64,000 bases of DNA. Source: Coprobacter secundus. Its GTDB lineage: Bacteria; Bacteroidota; Bacteroidia; Bacteroidales; Coprobacteraceae. The DNA lies in assembly GCA_000803105.1 (NCBI GenBank), contig JTDA01000002.1, positions 62,001-126,000 on the forward strand, given 5' to 3'. The first letter of the stretch is position 1. Each line of letters begins with the position of its first letter. Below, piece after piece: positions 1 to 9,568 of the stretch. A program made the position numbers and the translations under genes. Below the pieces are notes generated by a model that searched no databases, was not told the DNA's origin, and saw only the letters and a program-made list of their open reading frames with translations.

Positions 1-583
1 CCTTTGCAGAACTCAATGTATCAAAAGCAACTGAAGCAGGATCTGAACCCATTTTCTGCTTGATAACCGGAACACCTACTCTTTCGCCCCAAATGACCAA
101 CTGCTCAACAGCTGCAGCACGGAAAGTATCAGCAGCTCCCAAATACACAGTGTTCCCAGCTTTCTTAAACTGATAAGCCAGTTTACCTATAGTTGTAGTT
201 TTACCTACACCATTTACGCCAACTACCATAATCACATACGGCTTCTTATCGGCAGCAATTGTAAACTCAGGCACATCCTCAATATTATTTTCAGTAAGCA
301 ATGCAGCAATCTCCTCACGAAGCATACTTTTCAACTCCGAAGTATTCACATACTTATCACGAGATACCCGCTTCTCTATACGCTCTATGATACGCAAAGT
401 CGTCTCTACACCTACATCTGAAGTAATCAGTACTTCCTCCAAATCATCGAGAATTTCATCGTCGACCTTTGACTTGCCAGCGACAACCCTTGCCAATTTA
501 GAGAATACCCCCTCCTTGGTCTTAGAAAGACCCTTATCAAGAGTTTCTTTCTTTTCTTTAGAGAAAAAGTTAAATAATCCCAT
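1..583 (-). CDS. ftsY: Signal recognition particle receptor FtsY (3' part beyond window)
   Basis: SRP receptor GTPase that docks ribosome-SRP complexes at the inner membrane. About 194 N-terminal residues are visible. They begin MGLFNFFSKEKKE, the short basic start usual for Bacteroidetes FtsY without the long acidic A domain. The helical N domain follows, then the G1 P-loop (GVNGVGKTTT, encoded near 195-225) and the DTFRAAA motif (near 130-150). The rest of the G domain lies before base 1. The start ATG at 583 is supported by the conserved N-terminus. A -7 box lies about 140 bases upstream and no gene precedes it closely, so the gene is probably transcribed from its own promoter. Identification is secure. 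Confidence 0.96.
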   Translation of the reverse strand, partial: MGLFNFFSKEKKETLDKGLSKTKEGVFSKLARVVAGKSKVDDEILDDLEEVLITSDVGVETTLRIIERIEKRVSRDKYVNTSELKSMLREEIAALLTENNIEDVPEFTIAADKKPYVIMVVGVNGVGKTTTIGKLAYQFKKAGNTVYLGAADTFRAAAVEQLVIWGERVGVPVIKQKMGSDPASVAFDTLSSAK

Positions 584-1190
584 TCCCTTAATAATGAAAA
601 AGTTAATAATGATTCATGAAAAACCGTTCCTGAAAATACCAGGTTACCTTAATATATGCATATATCATACATCAATCTGGACTGCTTACAGTTTAAAAGT
701 ATGTACTACAATGCTTTCCTTCGCAAAGGTATAAAAAAGTGTGATAATAAAAAATAAGCTTTCCTTTTTTACTATTCAAAAGAAGTACTTTTCTTTGTAA
801 ACATATTACACAAAAACAATCTCTACATATAGATATAAAAATCAACAATTTATTTTTATTTCTGTAGTCAAACGTTGCCTAATAGACTTACTATCTATAT
901 ATACTTGTATCTTTATTATCTGAAAAATTTTATCAGCAATGATATAAAAAAAATTTTATTCTTAATCCTCCATATAGGCTCTATTTATATTAGTATGTAA
1001 TGGTCATCTCTAACCACCGAATTCGACAAGTCTAAATATGATGATAAACAGTACACCAGACTCCTTTCTCCTTAATAGCTATTTAGATTTGCCTCAGACT
1101 AAATCCCTATTTATAAAAAGTAAAACTAATCGGCTCATCTTTATCGGGAAAATACACTATTTAAATTTAGTTATAAATGCAAAATAGGGA
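584..1190. other. Non-coding interval between cinA and ftsY
   Basis: About 600 AT-rich bases with no open frame of usable length on the minus strand and no recognisable RNA gene. Apart from the ftsY -7 box I see nothing functional. In Bacteroides, as I recall, genes for ribosomal proteins L28 and L33 and a DUF4295 protein stand directly before ftsY; they are not here. Confidence 0.6.
724..731 (-). promoter_or_regulatory. Candidate Bacteroidetes -7 box for ftsY
   Basis: On the minus strand this reads TACCTTTG, a full match to TAnnTTTG, and lies about 140 bases upstream of the ftsY start. I do not see a convincing -33 TTTG at normal spacing, so this is a motif-only call. Confidence 0.45.
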
Positions 1191-2435
1191 CTAATTTTCT
1201 GTTAACATTTTTACCATTGCCAAAAGAGCACGATGAGTAGAACGCTCTATATTATATTCTCTATTATCACCAAATACTAACATCTCACTATGTAACTTGT
1301 CTCCACAAGCGACAGCAATCCAAACTGTTCCTACTGGTTTTTCTGGTGTTCCTCCCCCAGGCCCTGCAATTCCTGAAACAGCAATTGCACAATCTGTATT
1401 CATCAAACATTGTACTCCACGAGCCATTTGTTCCACTACAGGCCGACTTACAGCACCATAAATTTCTATATCATTTTTGCTTACTCCCAGAACATGCTCT
1501 TTTACTTCATTGGCATAAGATACGACACTCCCCTTGAAATAAGTTGATGAGCCAGGAATAAGTGTAAGCTGATGAGCAATATTTCCTCCAGTACAACTCT
1601 CTGCTGTCGCAAGAGTCTTATGCTGTTCTTTCAACAAAAGTCCCACAGCTCCTGCTACCGTCGTATCTTGGTGACAAAATATATTATCTCCGAGTAATGT
1701 ATTCAACTTCGATGACTGAATATCAAGCTGGTGTTGCAAATCTTTTCCACCTCTCCCCCGTGCTGTAAGCCTTAGTCGTACAACTCCCGGATTAGGCAAG
1801 TAGGCTAACTTTATACACTCCGGTAACTGAGCTTCAAAATCAGCCAAAAACTCAGATAATGCAGATTCTGTGTAATTTTTTACCAAACATGTATAATGTA
1901 AAATAGAACTATCGTCATGGAATTTTGTCACCAAACGAGGTATTACCTCATTAACCATTACATGTTTCATTTCCAAAGGTACACCTGGCATTGAGACTAA
2001 TACTTTCCTTTCTTTTTCAAACCACATTACCGGAGCAGTACCTACTGTATTTTGAATTACAGTACATACATCCGGCACCATTGCCTGACTACGCGTAGAA
2101 GCATTCATTTTCAATTTTCTTTTTGCCAATAATTCTTCTACATTTCTAAGTACAGACTCGTCTAAAACTAATTTTCCTCCAAAAAATTCACATAATGTTT
2201 GTTTGGTTATATCATCCTTTGTAGGTCCTAATCCTCCTGTAACCAGTACAATATCAACTCTAGAAAAAGCCTGTTCAAAGGCCGAAAGCATTTCTGTTTT
2301 CCTGTCGCGAACAGTTGTTATTTCAGTAATTTCCCAACCTATTTTATTCATTTCCCGGGCAATCCAATTAGAATTGGTATCTACCACTTGCCCAATCAAC
2401 AACTCATCTCCAATAACGACAATCTCTACATTCAT
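1191..2435 (-). CDS. cinA: CinA: NMN deamidase / competence-damage protein
   Basis: 414 residues, the full two-domain CinA length. The N-terminal half is the molybdopterin-binding (MoCF) fold, with VIGDELLIGQ at residues 7-16 and VTGGLGPTKDD near 65-75. In characterised CinA proteins this half carries ADP-ribose pyrophosphatase activity. The C-terminal half is the PncC domain (TAESCTGGNIAHQL near 268; AVSGIAGPGGGTPEKPVGTVW near 353-373), which deamidates nicotinamide mononucleotide in pyridine-nucleotide salvage. The start ATG overlaps the stop of the upstream M48 protease gene by 4 bases, indicating translational coupling in a tsaD > M48 > cinA operon. All key motifs are intact. Confidence 0.95.
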   Translation of the reverse strand: MNVEIVVIGDELLIGQVVDTNSNWIAREMNKIGWEITEITTVRDRKTEMLSAFEQAFSRVDIVLVTGGLGPTKDDITKQTLCEFFGGKLVLDESVLRNVEELLAKRKLKMNASTRSQAMVPDVCTVIQNTVGTAPVMWFEKERKVLVSMPGVPLEMKHVMVNEVIPRLVTKFHDDSSILHYTCLVKNYTESALSEFLADFEAQLPECIKLAYLPNPGVVRLRLTARGRGGKDLQHQLDIQSSKLNTLLGDNIFCHQDTTVAGAVGLLLKEQHKTLATAESCTGGNIAHQLTLIPGSSTYFKGSVVSYANEVKEHVLGVSKNDIEIYGAVSRPVVEQMARGVQCLMNTDCAIAVSGIAGPGGGTPEKPVGTVWIAVACGDKLHSEMLVFGDNREYNIERSTHRALLAMVKMLTEN

Positions 2436-3679
2436 TTTTTTTCCATTTTATACAACTTCGCTATACGCTGCAGTAAAGTAGGATGCGAATAATACACTTT
2501 TACATATAACGGATGTGGGGTCAAGTTCGATAAAGCTTTCACTGTTATCTTCTTTAGTCCACTAACTAATGCCTCAGATAGACCAAACTGACCAGCAAAA
2601 TTATCGGCTTGATATTCATTCTTCCGTGAAAGAACATTTATCAATACTCCTATAACTAAACCTATAGGAGTATATAATAAAGAAAATGACACCAATGATA
2701 GCGCAAATGAAGAACGGTTTCCGCCCAGGGCTTCTGCAAACTGTATATTATCAAGAGTCCATGAAAATAGATAAAACATTAGAATTACATTAAGAACCGA
2801 TACAATAAGCATCTGCAATGTATGACGATGTTTATAATGTCCTATTTCATGAGCCAATACTGCAACAATCTCTTCCGTTGTCAACTCGTCAATCAAAGTA
2901 TCATACAAAACTACCCGCTTGCGTGACCCCAGCCCACTAAAATAAGCATTTGCTTTCGTCGATCGACGCGACCCATCAATAACAAAAATATTATCGAGAC
3001 AAAAGCCAGAACGTTTTGCAAAATTCTCTATTTCAGTACGTAACACACCTTCTCCCAATGGCGTTTGTTTGTTAAATAACGGTACAATCCATTGAGAGTA
3101 AAACATATTTAACAACAGCATAAAAACAACTACTACACCACAAGCAACTACCCAAAATCCATGCCCCAACCATCCATACAACAACACTATGATTGTTAAT
3201 AACACTCCTCCTAATATCAAACTCACAAACAATGACTTTAGCTGGTCGGCAATAAATGTTTTCGGGGTAGTTTTGTTAAATCCAAATCGGCCTTCAATGA
3301 CAAAAGTATCATATACCTCAAATGGCAAAGAAAATAACTCATTCGCCAAAAACAATATACCGAAAAAAAGCAGTGTACTCCACAATAATGAATCGGAAGT
3401 AATCTCCCGCGTCCACTCATCAAGCCACCCTAATAAACCAGTAAACAGCAGTATCAATATTGCCAATATTGTCGCAGTATTCATAATACTCCCAAACCGA
3501 TTATTCTCAGCAAAGTATCGTTGCTGTTCGGCATATTTCTCTTTATCATACAATCCTACCAACTCCAAAGGCAGAGACGGTGATGCTGCACGTCTATTCA
3601 ACATAGACAAGCTTTGTTGAACTAAATACTCTACAATAACAAAAAACAGTATAAAATAAAAAATCGTATTATACCCCAT
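2432..3679 (-). CDS. M48 family membrane metalloprotease (Ste24/CAAX-protease type)
   Basis: 415 residues with several membrane segments (about 5-22, 66-86, 100-117, 150-170, 175-192, then two after the catalytic helix, near 286-306 and 330-350). The zinc motif HEIGH is at residues 277-281 and the third ligand is probably E355 in NEYQAD, the Ste24/M48A arrangement rather than the short HtpX form. Eukaryotic Ste24 cleaves CAAX-processed proteins; bacterial homologues are usually linked to membrane-protein quality control, and the substrate here is unknown. It begins 2 bases after the tsaD stop and overlaps cinA by 4 bases, so the three genes form one operon although their functions do not obviously connect. 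Confidence 0.9.
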   Translation of the reverse strand: MGYNTIFYFILFFVIVEYLVQQSLSMLNRRAASPSLPLELVGLYDKEKYAEQQRYFAENNRFGSIMNTATILAILILLFTGLLGWLDEWTREITSDSLLWSTLLFFGILFLANELFSLPFEVYDTFVIEGRFGFNKTTPKTFIADQLKSLFVSLILGGVLLTIIVLLYGWLGHGFWVVACGVVVVFMLLLNMFYSQWIVPLFNKQTPLGEGVLRTEIENFAKRSGFCLDNIFVIDGSRRSTKANAYFSGLGSRKRVVLYDTLIDELTTEEIVAVLAHEIGHYKHRHTLQMLIVSVLNVILMFYLFSWTLDNIQFAEALGGNRSSFALSLVSFSLLYTPIGLVIGVLINVLSRKNEYQADNFAGQFGLSEALVSGLKKITVKALSNLTPHPLYVKVYYSHPTLLQRIAKLYKMEKK

Positions 3680-3681
3680 AA

Positions 3682-4701
3682 TTATAACTCAACCCTTGCA
3701 AAAGGTGTCACATCTATCGAACAAAAATCGTTATCAAGATACTTATAATAACCAGTGATAGCTACCATAGCTGCATTATCTGTCGTAAACGAAAATTTAG
3801 GCAAATGTATTTTCCATCCATAGCGAACAGCATGTTCTTCAAATGCACCCCGTACTGCAGAATTAGCCGATACTCCTCCAGCAACAGCAACCTCATTTAT
3901 TTTCAAATCTTTAGCAGCTTTTCGTAATTTATCCATCAATATATCCACTATTGTGGCTTGTAAAGATGCACATAAATCACTTTTATTTTTTTCTACAAAG
4001 TTAGAATCTTCTTTAAGACGATCCCTCAATAGATATAGGAATGATGTTTTCAAGCCGCTAAAACTATAATTGTATCCTTGAATATGAGGTTTATTAAAAT
4101 GGAATGCATCTTTATTCCCTTCTTTTGCTAAACGGTCTATTATAGGCCCCCCCGGATAAGGAAGTCCCATGACTTTCGCACATTTATCAAATGCTTCTCC
4201 AGCGGCATCGTCTATTGTTTGGCCAATAACCTCCATATCCTTATAAGAATTCACCTTTATTATTTGAGAATTTCCTCCCGATACCAATAAACAAAGGAAG
4301 GGGAAATCCGGCTGGTGATTATCATCTTCACTTTCTTTTATAAAATGGGCCAACACATGAGCTTGCAAATGGTTTACATCAATCATGGGAATACCCAAAG
4401 CTGATGAAAAACCTTTTGCAAAAGAAGTTCCCACCAATAGGGATCCCATCAGTCCCGGTCCTCTTGTGAATGCGATAGCACTCAATTCCTCCTTTTTCAC
4501 TCCGGCACGTTTCAATGCTTCCGAGACTACCGGAATTATATTTTGTTGATGAGCTCGCGACGCCAATTCCGGAACTACTCCTCCAAATGCCTCATGCACA
4601 GCTTGGCTTGAAATAACATTTGACAACATTACTCCGTCCCGGACAACTGCTGCCGATGTATCGTCGCAAGATGACTCTATTCCTAAAATAATCGTATTCA
4701 T
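3682..4701 (-). CDS. tsaD: tRNA N6-adenosine threonylcarbamoyltransferase TsaD
   Basis: 339 residues. TsaD transfers threonylcarbamoyl from TC-AMP to A37 of ANN-decoding tRNAs, working with TsaB and TsaE. Visible motifs are the ASKHA N-terminus ILGIESSCDDTSAAVV (residues 5-20), the iron-binding pair H111 and H115 in NHLQAHVLAH, the GGNSQ phosphate loop, and the C-terminal FTTDNAAM with its metal-binding Asp. Length and motifs are standard. The start ATG faces tamB across about 107 bases that must carry both promoters. Confidence 0.97.
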   Translation of the reverse strand: MNTIILGIESSCDDTSAAVVRDGVMLSNVISSQAVHEAFGGVVPELASRAHQQNIIPVVSEALKRAGVKKEELSAIAFTRGPGLMGSLLVGTSFAKGFSSALGIPMIDVNHLQAHVLAHFIKESEDDNHQPDFPFLCLLVSGGNSQIIKVNSYKDMEVIGQTIDDAAGEAFDKCAKVMGLPYPGGPIIDRLAKEGNKDAFHFNKPHIQGYNYSFSGLKTSFLYLLRDRLKEDSNFVEKNKSDLCASLQATIVDILMDKLRKAAKDLKINEVAVAGGVSANSAVRGAFEEHAVRYGWKIHLPKFSFTTDNAAMVAITGYYKYLDNDFCSIDVTPFARVEL

Positions 4702-4788
4702 AATCTACACATCTTTGTAATGGGCGAAATTACACAATAAAAAACAATTATTTAATAGCTTGCTCTAAAATTATTCCCCGAAAAATCA

Positions 4789-4796
4789 TAAATTTG
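4789..4796 (+). promoter_or_regulatory. -7 box for tamB
   Basis: TAAATTTG matches TAnnTTTG in full. With transcription starting about 7 bases after the box, the leader before the ATG at 4809 is only a few bases long. A TTG at 4760-4762 is a possible -33 element but with a long 26-base spacer. Confidence 0.55.
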
Positions 4797-4808
4797 CGTC
4801 TTAATGAT

Positions 4809-7800
4809 ATGAAGACTCTATATAAGATATTCAAATATATAACAATCGGCCTAGTAGTTTCTATCTGCATTCTGTATTCGGGTCTTTATCTTGCCTTAAG
4901 CATTCCTTCCGTACAGCAGAAAGTCAGAGAAATAGGTACAGCTGAACTTTCGGCAAGGCTACATGTTCCGGTCTCTATCGGGGAAGTAAATATTTACCCC
5001 TTTGATAAAATAGCGTTACATGATGTTTTCTTGCCTGACCAAAAAGGTGATACATTATTATTTGCCGACAAATTGATGGTGGGTATTGAACTATCATCTT
5101 TACTTGACCGCAAACTAGTCTTCACAACAGCACACCTCCTTGACTTCGATATACATATTTCTAAAGATACACCGGAATCTAAAACAAATTTTCAGTTCAT
5201 TATTGACGCATTCAAACCTCAAGAAAAAAAGGAAAAACATCCTTTTGACGTGCAAATAAATACAGTCGTAATTCGACGAGGTAATGTCTCATATAATCTC
5301 TTATCAGAGCCATATAAACAATCCGGATTTGATAAAAACCATATAATCCTTAAAAACGTACTCTCCACAATATCATTAAAATCATTACGGAGAGATTCCA
5401 TTAATATAAACGTCAGAAGATTAAGTTTTGAAGAAAAATCAGGATTTTCATTACCTAAATTATCATTCAAACTTGCTGCAAACCAAAAAGAAGCTTATTT
5501 CTCTCAGTTCAAATTACAACTGCAGCAATCATTGATTGCATTGAACACCGCCCACGTAGATTTAAGTACAGTACAAAACTATACACAATTTTGCGATAGT
5601 TCAAATATAAGATTGGTTATCAATCATTCCCGACTTGTACTTAGTGATTTGGCTCCATTTCTTCCCATACTACAAAAGTTTGATACTCCTACCGATTTCA
5701 CATGCCATGTACAAGGTGTTATCAATCATTTACAACTAAGTAGTTTACAATTAAATTACGGAAAAGGGAACATTATTGTCGAAGGAGAAGGGACTCTTGA
5801 CGGTATTACTCAGTTACAAGATGCATTTTTATTCGGTAAAGTGAATAAATTACGAGCGACTCCTGATGGAATTGTTTCTCTAATCCAGAACCTATCTTCA
5901 ATAGAAAAGCCTATCTCTCCTATCTTTACTCGTTTGGGAACCGTCAATTTCCAAGGTGAAATATCGGGATTTCTCAGCAATTTGGTCATGTTTGGGAATC
6001 TATCAGGAAATCCCGGAAAAGTACATGCAGATCTTATGTTTTCTCGAAATATAGAAAAAAAATCCCTAACATATCAAGGTAATATTGAAGCTATAGATTT
6101 CGACTTGCATCAACTTTTCAGTGAAAACAACTTATTTGGGACTGCAAGCTTAAAGTTCAATGTTGATGGCACCCACTATATAAATGGCTATCCTACGGGA
6201 AAGCTTTTTGGAGAGATAACCCATATCGACTACAATGGATATTCTTACAAAAATATCGAGCTTAACGGAAATTATAAAGGTCCCAGATTCGAAGGTACAG
6301 CTAAAATAGATGATGAAAACGGGCATTTAATGATGCAAGGATTAATAGACTTAATTAAAGAAAAACCGGAGTTTAAATTTACCGCTATCGGAACCAATAT
6401 TCGTCCAGAAGCTCTAAAACTTACAAAAAAATATAAAGATGCAGACCTATCATTCAACATACATGCTAACTTCATAGGGAACACTCCAGATAACGCTGAG
6501 GGTGAATTATCAATAGATAGCATCACCTTCATAAAAGGAAATGAACGTTTTTTCTTAAAACGTTTTTTGGTCACAGCCCATAATGAACAAGTTCCTCAAT
6601 CTCTCAAAATACACTCAGATATATTAAACGGAGAGATTAGCGGGCAATACTCTTTCCGCACTCTAAAAAATTCCATAACAGAAATCATTAGTTCAGTATT
6701 ACCATCTATAGTTACCCCACCTAAAAAGAAACTAAAAGCTGAAAATATTTTCAGCTACACATTCAAAATAGAACCCACTGAATCTGTATCAAAAATATTT
6801 GAACTTCCAATCACACTATCTTCAGGCGGAGAAATAGAAGGATTTTATAACGACAAAGAAAGCCGCTTCCGTTTCGAAAGTTCATTTCCTATATTACAAA
6901 TAAGAAAATCGAAACTTGATAATACTCTGATATTATCTGAAAAAAGCAACGGAACTATCACTTTTTCCGCGCGAGCAAGTAATACCAATAAAAAAAATAA
7001 AACACTTATCTGGTCACTTAATGCCGATGCAAAACATGACAATTTGAATGCCCGTATAAATTGGAGTAATTCGGGTGAATCTACTTTTTGTGGAGAATTG
7101 TCGACAACAACTCATTTCTCAAAATCAGAAACTGAGAAATTGCCTATAATGGACATTAAAATAAATCCGTCAAATCTGATTTTAAACGACTCTATATGGA
7201 AAATACAACCTGCAACAGTATTGGTTGATTCTGGAAGAATAAATATAAGTAGTTTTGAAATACGACATGGAAAACAATATCTCCATATAGACGGTATCGC
7301 ATCCAAATTGCCTGACGATGAAATAAATTTACAACTTAACGATCTCAACCTTGATTATATCTTCGAATCACTAAACATACGGCATGTTACATTCGGAGGA
7401 CAAGCCACAGGAAATATACTTGTCTCGAATCTCATGTCCGGAGCTCCCAGACTAAGTACCAAAAAATTCGACGTAAAAGATTTTACATATAATGATGCAT
7501 ATCTGGGGGACCTCAACTTATATAGCCAATGGATAAATGAAAACCAAGGCATATTATTAAAAGGGAAAATATCCCAACAGGGACACCCCGATACAGGGAT
7601 ATATGGACATATATTTCCTACACGAGATTCTTTGCATCTCTCATTCGATGCTCACTATTTAAATCTTGACTTTATACAACCCTTTATAGGTAATATCCTT
7701 ACCGGATTTACAGGAAGGGCTACCGGGAAAATTGACTTTTACGGCAAGTTCAACGCTCTCAATGTCTCAGGTAACGCTTTCGCTCAGAATGTAAAATTCG

Positions 7801-9353
7801 GAGTTGATTACTTAAATACCACTTATTCTCTGACCGACAGTGTACATCTCACGCCTAACTCTATATGGTTCGACAATGTAACTGTAACCGACAAATTCGG
7901 ACATACAGCCCGAGCTAAAGGTATGCTTAAGCATAACCATTTTAAAAATCTTACTTATGACATAGGTATCTCAGAAATACGAAACTTGCTTGTTTTTGAT
8001 GTAACAGAACAACTTAATCCTGTCTATTATGGTACTATTTTCGGAACAGGAACTGCATCTATCATAGGGGATATGGATAAAACAGATATAGATGTAAATA
8101 TGAGGACTGATGCCAAATCAAAATTTACATTTGTTCTCACTGGAAACGAAACAGCCAATGATTACCAATTTATTACCTTTGTCAACAAGACAGAAGAACT
8201 ACGCAAAGAAGAACTGCGAGACAGTACAAATCTGTCTCTAATAGATAATATCAAAAGAATAGAAGAAACTACCGGAGCACATACGACCAATGTAAATCTT
8301 CAGATAGATGCTACTCCTGATGCTACAATGCAAATAGTTATGGACCCAGCAACAGGAGATATTATCAAAGCAAATGGAGCCGGAGGTATCCGTATCGAAT
8401 ACAATACATTCTCTGATATGAAAATATACGGTACTTATACACTTGAAAAAGGAAGTTATAGTTTTAGTTTACAAGATCTTATTACCAAAGTTTTTAATAT
8501 CAAATCCGGTAGTCAAATTTCATTTCGGGGAAATCCTCTTGAAGCAGACTTAAACATCGACGCTATATATTCACTTACCGCCAATCTCACCGACTTATCA
8601 GAAAGCTTTGCTGAAGAAAAAGAATTGAGCCGTACAACTGTACCTGTAAATACAGTACTTAGTGTATCTGGAAATCTACAACATCCCGATTTAAAATTCG
8701 ATATAGCCTTCCCCACCCTTACACAAGATATCGATCGACAAGTAAGAAGTATCATCAGTACTGAAGAAATGATGAACCGTCAAATCATATATTTGCTGGC
8801 ATTAGGGAAATTCTATACCCCAGATTATATGAATGTTGGCCAAGCTCGTAACAATGAACTGGCATCTGTAGCATCATCAACCTTATCTTCACAATTAAGT
8901 AACATGCTAGGACAGATTAGTGATAAATGGAACATCGGAACTAATATCAGAAGCGACAAAGGCGACTTTTCGGATGTTGAAGTAGAATTGGCCTTATCAA
9001 GTCAATTACTAAATAACCGGCTCATTTTCAACGGAAACTTTGGCTATCGAGATAACCAAGTAAATAGTAATGCCTTTGTCGGAGATTTTGACCTCGAATA
9101 CTTACTTAATAAAAGCGGAAGTCTGCGACTAAAAGCTTACAATCATTATAACGACCGAAATTATTATATAAAATCAGCATTAACTACACAGGGTGTCGGC
9201 ATAATGTTCAAAAGAGATTTCGGACGTTTTACCGAACTTTTCAACCGGATACATAACAATGTAATAAAGAGACGAAAAAAGCGAGAAAATAAAAATCTCG
9301 AAAATAGTCTGACTCCTGTTCTTTCACAACCAACGAATTCAGGGAAAAAATAG
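4809..9353 (+). CDS. tamB: TamB-family translocation and assembly module / lipid-transfer protein
   Basis: About 1514 residues from the ATG at 4809; an in-frame TTG at 4794 lies inside the promoter box and is not preferred. One N-terminal membrane segment (about residues 8-28, with LVVSICILYSGLYLALS) anchors a very long, repetitive, beta-rich periplasmic body typical of AsmA/TamB bridge proteins. The final roughly 450 residues form the TamB C-terminal domain (DUF490), including the stretch around the LITKVFNIKSGSQISFRG segment. The family works in outer-membrane protein insertion with TamA and in phospholipid transport between membranes. No tamA/BamA-like gene is adjacent. Divergence from tsaD is an arrangement I recall in other Bacteroidales. 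Confidence 0.93.
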   Translation: MKTLYKIFKYITIGLVVSICILYSGLYLALSIPSVQQKVREIGTAELSARLHVPVSIGEVNIYPFDKIALHDVFLPDQKGDTLLFADKLMVGIELSSLLDRKLVFTTAHLLDFDIHISKDTPESKTNFQFIIDAFKPQEKKEKHPFDVQINTVVIRRGNVSYNLLSEPYKQSGFDKNHIILKNVLSTISLKSLRRDSININVRRLSFEEKSGFSLPKLSFKLAANQKEAYFSQFKLQLQQSLIALNTAHVDLSTVQNYTQFCDSSNIRLVINHSRLVLSDLAPFLPILQKFDTPTDFTCHVQGVINHLQLSSLQLNYGKGNIIVEGEGTLDGITQLQDAFLFGKVNKLRATPDGIVSLIQNLSSIEKPISPIFTRLGTVNFQGEISGFLSNLVMFGNLSGNPGKVHADLMFSRNIEKKSLTYQGNIEAIDFDLHQLFSENNLFGTASLKFNVDGTHYINGYPTGKLFGEITHIDYNGYSYKNIELNGNYKGPRFEGTAKIDDENGHLMMQGLIDLIKEKPEFKFTAIGTNIRPEALKLTKKYKDADLSFNIHANFIGNTPDNAEGELSIDSITFIKGNERFFLKRFLVTAHNEQVPQSLKIHSDILNGEISGQYSFRTLKNSITEIISSVLPSIVTPPKKKLKAENIFSYTFKIEPTESVSKIFELPITLSSGGEIEGFYNDKESRFRFESSFPILQIRKSKLDNTLILSEKSNGTITFSARASNTNKKNKTLIWSLNADAKHDNLNARINWSNSGESTFCGELSTTTHFSKSETEKLPIMDIKINPSNLILNDSIWKIQPATVLVDSGRINISSFEIRHGKQYLHIDGIASKLPDDEINLQLNDLNLDYIFESLNIRHVTFGGQATGNILVSNLMSGAPRLSTKKFDVKDFTYNDAYLGDLNLYSQWINENQGILLKGKISQQGHPDTGIYGHIFPTRDSLHLSFDAHYLNLDFIQPFIGNILTGFTGRATGKIDFYGKFNALNVSGNAFAQNVKFGVDYLNTTYSLTDSVHLTPNSIWFDNVTVTDKFGHTARAKGMLKHNHFKNLTYDIGISEIRNLLVFDVTEQLNPVYYGTIFGTGTASIIGDMDKTDIDVNMRTDAKSKFTFVLTGNETANDYQFITFVNKTEELRKEELRDSTNLSLIDNIKRIEETTGAHTTNVNLQIDATPDATMQIVMDPATGDIIKANGAGGIRIEYNTFSDMKIYGTYTLEKGSYSFSLQDLITKVFNIKSGSQISFRGNPLEADLNIDAIYSLTANLTDLSESFAEEKELSRTTVPVNTVLSVSGNLQHPDLKFDIAFPTLTQDIDRQVRSIISTEEMMNRQIIYLLALGKFYTPDYMNVGQARNNELASVASSTLSSQLSNMLGQISDKWNIGTNIRSDKGDFSDVEVELALSSQLLNNRLIFNGNFGYRDNQVNSNAFVGDFDLEYLLNKSGSLRLKAYNHYNDRNYYIKSALTTQGVGIMFKRDFGRFTELFNRIHNNVIKRRKKRENKNLENSLTPVLSQPTNSGKK

Positions 9354-9354
9354 T

Positions 9355-9417
9355 TTTTCTTCGGTGAAGAAAATTATTACAAACCTTATCTACTATATTA
9401 TTAAATTAAGTAGATAA
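9355..9417 (+). terminator. Two AT-rich inverted repeats after tamB, possible terminator
   Basis: Directly after the tamB stop, TTTTCTTC (9355-9362) pairs perfectly with GAAGAAAA (9366-9373) around a 3-base loop. A second perfect 9-bp repeat, TTATCTACT (9386-9394) and AGTAGATAA (9409-9417), follows. Neither has a good T-tract, so termination efficiency is uncertain. Confidence 0.4.
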
Positions 9418-9512
9418 AACAAAGATTTGGTACACAAATATTAGCATAATCTAAAAATAATCCATACAAAGTTAACAAAGTAAAAATATATTTCATATAT
9501 CACATTTTTACG

Positions 9513-9520
9513 TATTTTTG
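9513..9520 (+). promoter_or_regulatory. -7 box of the activase-tetR operon
   Basis: TATTTTTG matches TAnnTTTG. The expected transcription start, about 6-8 bases downstream, falls inside the inverted repeat at 9523-9546, so a bound repressor would block initiation. No clear -33 element is visible. Confidence 0.6.
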
Positions 9521-9522
9521 CA

Positions 9523-9546
9523 ATATCTGACACATATGTCAGATAT
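9523..9546. promoter_or_regulatory. Putative TetR operator (perfect 10-bp inverted repeat)
   Basis: ATATCTGACA and TGTCAGATAT are perfect reverse complements separated by CATA. Size, symmetry and position just downstream of the -7 box are those of a TetR-family operator, and the TetR gene is the second gene of the operon it would control. A further TGTCA half-site lies at 9549-9555. Binding is inferred, not shown. Confidence 0.65.
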
Positions 9547-9568
9547 ATATGTCAACTATTTATTTTAA

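Noticed and set aside
387..734. Open plus-strand frame across the 5' end of ftsY
   Set aside because: It runs antisense to the clearly conserved ftsY start region, has low-complexity Ser/Thr-rich translation and matches no family.
9386..9417. Second TetR operator
   Set aside because: This 9-bp inverted repeat has a 14-base spacer and a different sequence from 9523-9546, so it is better read as part of the tamB 3' end.
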